Source: Larix sibirica (taxonomy: Eukaryota > Streptophyta > Pinopsida > Pinales > Pinaceae). Taken from it: 10,468 bases of DNA. The notes under the pieces were generated by a model, which saw only the letters and a program-made list of their open reading frames with translations, searched no databases and was not told the DNA's origin. The position numbers were made by a program, and so were the translations under genes. Position 1 is the stretch's first letter; the number at the start of each line of letters is the position of its first letter. Location of the stretch: NCBI GenBank assembly GCA_004151065.3, contig NWUY0300040446.1, positions 71,337 through 81,804 of the forward strand, written 5' to 3'. Shown one piece after another: positions 6,994 to 10,468 of this stretch.

Positions 6994-7813
6994 GAGCCCA
7001 CACTAACATGGGGCGTGTCACATGGAAACCATCTAGAAGGGAAGGTGGGGCATGCACCCACTCGGAAGGGGGAAAACGCCCAAGGCAAGTGAGGTTCCTA
7101 GGCACAGTGGTTGGCACGAGGAGTTGTGGACCCACAACAAGATGGGCTTAGGAGGAGCCCCATCTAGAAAGTGGGCACCACATCACTTGTTGGTTGAGTT
7201 GGATAATCACACGACCACAAGGGTGGAAGCCCTTGGTCATGCATGTGGGAAAACAAGCAGCTATAAAAGAGAGATGTGCTAGTGACCAAAGGATTCATCA
7301 ATTCGGATTCAACCAAGTGTATGCAAGTAGGCACAAGTTCGAGTTTGCGGCTCGGGTTGGGCGCAATCAAGTTGAAGGCATCCAAGCAACAATGCAAGGC
7401 TTGGTAGACTAGTGTGACTTTTGGGCTCAATGAACAAGAGTCACCGAAGGTGGCCATACGGGTTACTTCAGGAGGGAATATACAATAAGAGAAAGGGCTT
7501 GGTCTTGTGCTAAGGTATTTATTTTGGGTTTTCTCTCCCGAGTCATGGTTTGCAGACGCACCCGTTTCTGATGTTCATGTCTTTCTTGTTTATTGGTTAA
7601 GTGTAACTATTGCAAGTGCTAACAAATATAATGGCTAAGTATAAACATGAATAAGATTAAGTGTTAAAGTGTGGAGTGTTTCTATAGGCGTAGTTTGTTA
7701 GGATTCCAACCCATGATGGTCTCACCTCCGTTAAGAAAGACCCGGGCAATGTTGCATGGCCTATCGGGTGGGACGAAGCCTCAGTTTCGGGTCATACTGG
7801 TGGGCTCGTGACA
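6964..7813 (+). repeat. 3' long terminal repeat
   Basis: This 850-bp copy matches the 5' LTR. It starts TGTCGC and ends GTGACA, a near-perfect short inverted terminus with TG..CA ends. It lacks two segments found in the 5' LTR, about 72 bp (at about 7573-7578) and about 22 bp (near 7535-7545). CCTAC follows at 7814-7818. Confidence 0.93.
7262..7269 (+). promoter_or_regulatory. TATA box of the 3' LTR
   Basis: TATAAAAG, the counterpart of 2365-2372. If active, it would fire outward into the T-rich flank and the downstream RNase H relic. The CAAGGG/CCCTTG hairpin lies upstream at 7218-7235. Confidence 0.65.
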
Positions 7814-7818
7814 CCTAC
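7814..7818. repeat. Target-site duplication, right copy (CCTAC)
   Basis: Pairs with CCTAT at 2062-2066, with one C/T difference. Confidence 0.8.
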
Positions 7819-8010
7819 TCTTTTCGGTGGCACGTCTTCTTATTTCTATAACTTTTTTGTAATGTTGTTTTTTTCTAGAACAACCCTTCTTGTTTTGTCA
7901 AAGTCTCTTTTTCATGGCGGGTCCTTTTATTTTTGTGACATTTTTGTATTATTGTTTTTTTTATTTATTTCTCGAAACGCTACTTATTGTTTAGTTAGAG
8001 CCTAGGATTT
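7819..8010. other. T-rich spacer with an internal two-fold similarity
   Basis: Very T-rich on the plus strand. About 7825-7884 and 7916-7980 resemble each other: both begin GGYGG, run through T-rich blocks with TTTTTGTA and TTGTTTTTTT, and end near CTMGAA. A short frame across it gives a hydrophobic 65-residue peptide with the same two-fold pattern (FGGTSSYFYNFFVMLFF, HGGSFYFCDIFVLLFF). I regard it as an old tandem duplication or low-complexity DNA rather than a gene. Confidence 0.4.
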
Positions 8011-8035
8011 ATTTAAGAGTCCTAGACTCTTAAAT
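8011..8035. repeat. Perfect 11-bp inverted repeat with a 3-base loop
   Basis: ATTTAAGAGTC (8011-8021) and GACTCTTAAAT (8025-8035) are exact reverse complements around CTA. No T-run follows that would suggest a terminator, and this is plant DNA. It may be a fold-back remnant of a small transposon or chance. Confidence 0.75.
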
Positions 8036-8143
8036 GTTATGAGAATCACATTAAATTCCATTGGTTCTTGTAATGGATATCATAAAGAAAAGAGCAACAT
8101 AAATGTAAGAGAAGCAACATATCCTTGTTTTATCTCCCATGTG

Positions 8144-8607
8144 CCAATTGGATTCTTTGATGGGGCTTCACAAGATGATGGTGTTAGTTATGCAGCGAGT
8201 AATATGCACTGAAATTCAATGATTCACATTTCTTTGAGATTTGAATGGGTTGCGGCATGGGAACAAATACCATAAGAGAACTTCTAACACTGTGGGGACT
8301 AGTTTTATTTTTTGCACAAACTCAACATATTTCTAATTTGCAGGTTGTCGAAGACTCCAAAGTGATTATAGATTGGGTATTACAGGAATGCCAATTATAG
8401 GTGGTTCTATTGGATGGCTGGAAAGCAAAAAGTCAAAGACTACAAGAAGCATTTATAATTCTCCATTTTCAACATGTTTATAGAGAGTTCAATACTAAAG
8501 CAAACGCTCTCTCAAAACAAGCATTGAATTCGGTAGAAGGATCAATCCACTTTGAAGAATTGAAGGATTCAAGAATGGTGTCTCAAGGCACACTTTCTAT
8601 ATTCTAA
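8144..8607 (+). pseudogene. RNase H-like (RVT_3 type) domain relic, probably LINE-derived
   Basis: A second RNase H, unlike the one in the LTR element. It begins PIGFFDGASQDDGVSYA, with the first acidic residue at 8159-8161. After a frameshift (about 8190-8215) it continues with SHFFEI, a TGA (8242-8244), then GCGMGTNTIRELLTLWGL (glutamate), DSKVIIDW (aspartate), a TAG (8398-8400), FQHVYREFNTKANALSKQAL and SQGTLSIF before a natural-looking stop. The final catalytic aspartate, expected in the N-x-x-A-D segment, is asparagine (AAC, 8503-8505). This fold occurs at the C-terminus of plant non-LTR retrotransposons and in host RNase H-like genes. No reverse transcriptase is seen upstream, so it is a 5'-truncated fragment or a lone copy. 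Confidence 0.8.
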
Positions 8608-9585
8608 TATGGGTATTGAGTTTGATATATGTAATTATATATTAGTGGTTGTCATATTGATTTCCTTGCTGGAGTGTTTGGTGGATAAATAGTATGGTCT
8701 TTTATGGCTGTAGTTTTTGTTTTTTGTCATTACTAGAAGACTGTATATGTCTTTATAGTGGCTTGTTCAGCTATAGTGCTAGTGAACTATAGTTAATAGA
8801 TTTGTTAGTAAGTGGGTGGTGGTCAATTTAAGACATCAAGAATTACTAAATATTAGCTGCAATGTATGGGAGCTATATGGCTAGAAATTTGGGTGGGAGA
8901 ACAATGAATTTAGACATGTTAGTTACCATGGACTGTCTATTATTATGTACTTTGATTCTCAAAATGAATAGCAAGTATAGTATTTTTTTTCTATGTGAAA
9001 AAAAGTGCTAGGACTTATTTCTCCCCAACCCACTATCATAATCTATTTCTAACTACTAAGATCATATCAGCATTAACAAAATTTCACTCATGAGACAAAT
9101 CAGTATGAGAATTCCCCTTGTACTAGGAACTAAACCTAAGCCAATGTAGGAAAAATCCCACGTGTTAATCATAGCTCAATTGATTAGCATATTGGTATTG
9201 TTGTTATGACTATAATATTTCTCTCTTCTATTTTAGATTGGTTGCATCAATTGGTTTCCAATAGCATATAATCCCTACACTATGATCTTTATGCCAATGA
9301 TTACAATCACCAAGGTAGTGACCCACCTACTAACACAATGGTTAATTGGTTGGAGGATGATTATGCTTAATTGACTGGTTACGACATGATTAAGCCTGAT
9401 TGATTGATTCTATGTCCATCTTGTGAGAAATCAAGGAGATATACCTATCTTAAATGTCTTGGCAAGATTTATGTGACTATGAAAATCCCCTTCCTTCATT
9501 CCCAAAATTGACTTCATTTATTTTTGAGATGTTTCATTTTTGGATTTCATTTCATTTTTTGGTAACATATTTCAATTTTGGTAGA
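8608..9585. other. AT-rich non-coding stretch
   Basis: No open frame longer than about 60 codons and no RNA gene that I can support. The first part may be the 3' untranslated tail of the RNase H relic, but I see no poly(A) tract or target duplication. TAGCTCAATTGATTAGC at 9172-9188 resembles a tRNA A box but has no partner B box. Confidence 0.5.
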
Positions 9586-9621
9586 CATATTTGAGAACCA
9601 AACTTTACCATCTCAAATATG
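9586..9621. repeat. Perfect 11-bp inverted repeat with a 14-base loop
   Basis: CATATTTGAGA (9586-9596) and TCTCAAATATG (9611-9621) are exact reverse complements. The loop is ACCAAACTTTACCA. No flanking duplication or transposase is visible. Confidence 0.75.
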
Positions 9622-9714
9622 ACATCCAAGACTAAGAATGAATTCAAATCAAACATGTTTTCAACAATAAAATTGAAGCCCAAACAATTACATGATAATA
9701 TATCTCAAACATAA

Positions 9715-9766
9715 CCTTATGCATAGAAGAACATTTGGTCACCTCATTTCAAGTCCACAAAAAATG
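9715..9766. repeat. Dispersed direct repeat, copy A
   Basis: About 52 bases, centred on ATGCATAGAAGAACATTTGG, recur at 9965-10016 with few differences, exactly 250 bases apart. No homology to a known family could be recognised. Confidence 0.75.
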
Positions 9767-9964
9767 AAGGCAAGTGATCTATGGAGATCTTGAATTACAA
9801 AACCAGATTCTAAGACCAAGTTTTGTGTTACATCATTGTTGTAACAATGTTCTCTACTTGTTGTTTTTTGGATCCACATCTTTACGTGCGACATCCTTAT
9901 GATTACTCGAGAGACCTAATTCCCACTTTTCATGATTAACATAAGCCTTCATGTGCTAGACAAG

Positions 9965-10016
9965 CCTCATGCATAGAAGAACATTTGGTCACCCCATTTC
10001 AAATCTATGAAAAATC
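9965..10016. repeat. Dispersed direct repeat, copy B
   Basis: Second copy of 9715-9766, in the same orientation and ending in a run GAAAAAT. The sequence between the copies shows no clear similarity to what follows copy B, so this is a pair of short repeats rather than a whole 250-bp tandem unit. Confidence 0.75.
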
Positions 10017-10441
10017 ACAAAATATTGAGACAACTTTCTTTGGATATATTAATGAGAGGTCAAAAGGCATGAACCCCTCAATGTAGTAGCCCAACATTGT
10101 CATGCATGCAAATACAAATGGACCTATTAGAGTGAAGTTTGGTAGGAAGAAACAATTTGCCAAAGAGACGCATCATTAGATGAGGTATCACTAAGAATCA
10201 ATGGCAAGGGTGGAGGTGGGAAAGACAAGATGAGTGAGGAATTTAAAAAAAAAGGGCAATGAAGGAAGATGGGAAAAATGAAGCAACACCACCATAAGAA
10301 TCCAAAAATGGAGTGAAATGAGAAGCAATCAAAGCATTGAGTTGAGACATTGAGAAAAGAAGAAGCATTGAAACAACAAGAAGCAGAAAAAATGTAGCAA
10401 AAGGTAGAACAAAATAAAATAAATGAATATATAAGGCCTTC
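10017..10441. other. Non-coding DNA with a strongly purine-rich strand
   Basis: From about 10200 the plus strand is mostly A and G, with GAAG and AAAATG runs, until TATATAAG at 10428-10435. All frames contain stops. The minus strand would be a long pyrimidine tract, as in some plant 5' leaders, or this could be the worn internal part of a repeat. Confidence 0.45.
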
Positions 10442-10468
10442 TGTAATACCCCATTTTGACCCTTAGGA
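10442..10468 (+). mobile_element. Possible start of another LTR (TGTAATACCCC)
   Basis: TGTAATACCCC is a common opening of plant Ty3/gypsy LTRs. The bases just upstream (AAGGCCTTC) are not a polypurine tract, so if real this would be a 5' or solo LTR running off the window. Only 27 bases are visible, so this is a suggestion. Confidence 0.3.

Larger units (their letters stand above)
2067..7813 (+). mobile_element. Decayed Ty3/gypsy chromovirus LTR retrotransposon (5747 bp)
   Basis: A copy-and-paste element that once replicated through an RNA intermediate. Two related LTRs, a tRNA-iMet primer-binding site, a polypurine tract and five-base target duplications define its ends. Inside are protease, reverse transcriptase, RNase H, integrase and a C-terminal chromodomain, in the Ty3/gypsy order. 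The chromodomain makes it a chromovirus; Tekay-like spelling is possible, but I cannot place the clade firmly. Gag is almost entirely lost. Many stops and frameshifts, plus damaged catalytic residues, show that it cannot encode working proteins. A hand count over 182 ungapped LTR positions (2274-2455 against 7171-7352) gives about 27 differences, near 15%, so the insertion is old. Confidence 0.93.

Noticed and set aside
7808-8005. 65-codon hydrophobic frame as a small membrane protein
   Set aside because: T-rich low-complexity DNA gives phenylalanine- and leucine-rich peptides by chance; it starts inside the LTR end and target site.
9172-9188. tRNA A-box-like TAGCTCAATTGATTAGC, possible tRNA or tRNA-derived SINE
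   Set aside because: No B box in the next 30-60 bases and no cloverleaf can be drawn. At most a worn SINE head.

Overview
This window looks like nuclear DNA of a land plant, most probably a seed plant. It holds a P-class pentatricopeptide-repeat (PPR) coding array, a decayed Ty3/gypsy chromovirus whose primer-binding site matches the initiator tRNA-Met, and a second, unrelated RNase H relic, all in AT-rich non-coding DNA. About 15% divergence between the two LTRs, with the element still in place, fits a slow-turnover, repeat-rich genome such as a gymnosperm. That last point is inference; nothing here fixes the species. I see no bacterial features, CRISPR array, rRNA or convincing tRNA.

Layout. 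From 1 to about 265 I see nothing. From about 268 to 495 (minus strand) there are frameshifted PPR remnants. From 531 to about 1374 (minus strand) an open PPR array holds six full 35-residue repeats plus partial ones. Its 5' end is lost at an ambiguous base (N, 1373), next to a 12-bp direct repeat. From 1437 to 2061 is non-coding DNA with one short direct repeat and a G-box-like site.

From 2067 to 7813 lies a complete but dead LTR retrotransposon, flanked by CCTAT/CCTAC target-site copies. Its order is 5' LTR (2067-3009), PBS (3012), a shrunken gag region, protease (about 3463-3923), reverse transcriptase (about 4084-4986), RNase H (about 4990-5432), integrase (about 5433-6660), chromodomain (6731-about 6900), polypurine tract (6951-6963) and 3' LTR (6964-7813). 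The order PR-RT-RH-INT-chromodomain defines a Ty3/gypsy chromovirus. All catalytic centres I could check are damaged. Several of these losses, and several nonsense codons, look like C-to-T or G-to-A changes in CG or CHG contexts, the pattern expected from long-term methylation of silenced DNA.

From 7819 to 8143 is T-rich DNA with a two-fold internal similarity and a perfect 11-bp hairpin. From 8144 to 8607 is an RNase H-like (RVT_3 type) relic with a frameshift and two stops. From 8608 to 10441 there is no gene, only short inverted and direct repeats and a purine-rich tract. At 10442 a TGTAATACCCC motif may open another LTR that continues past the window.

No intact working gene is certain. 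The PPR array is the only candidate still under possible function. I found no evidence for a new multi-gene system; the most informative signals are the PPR array's readable RNA code and its terminal erosion, and the methylation-like decay of the retroelement.
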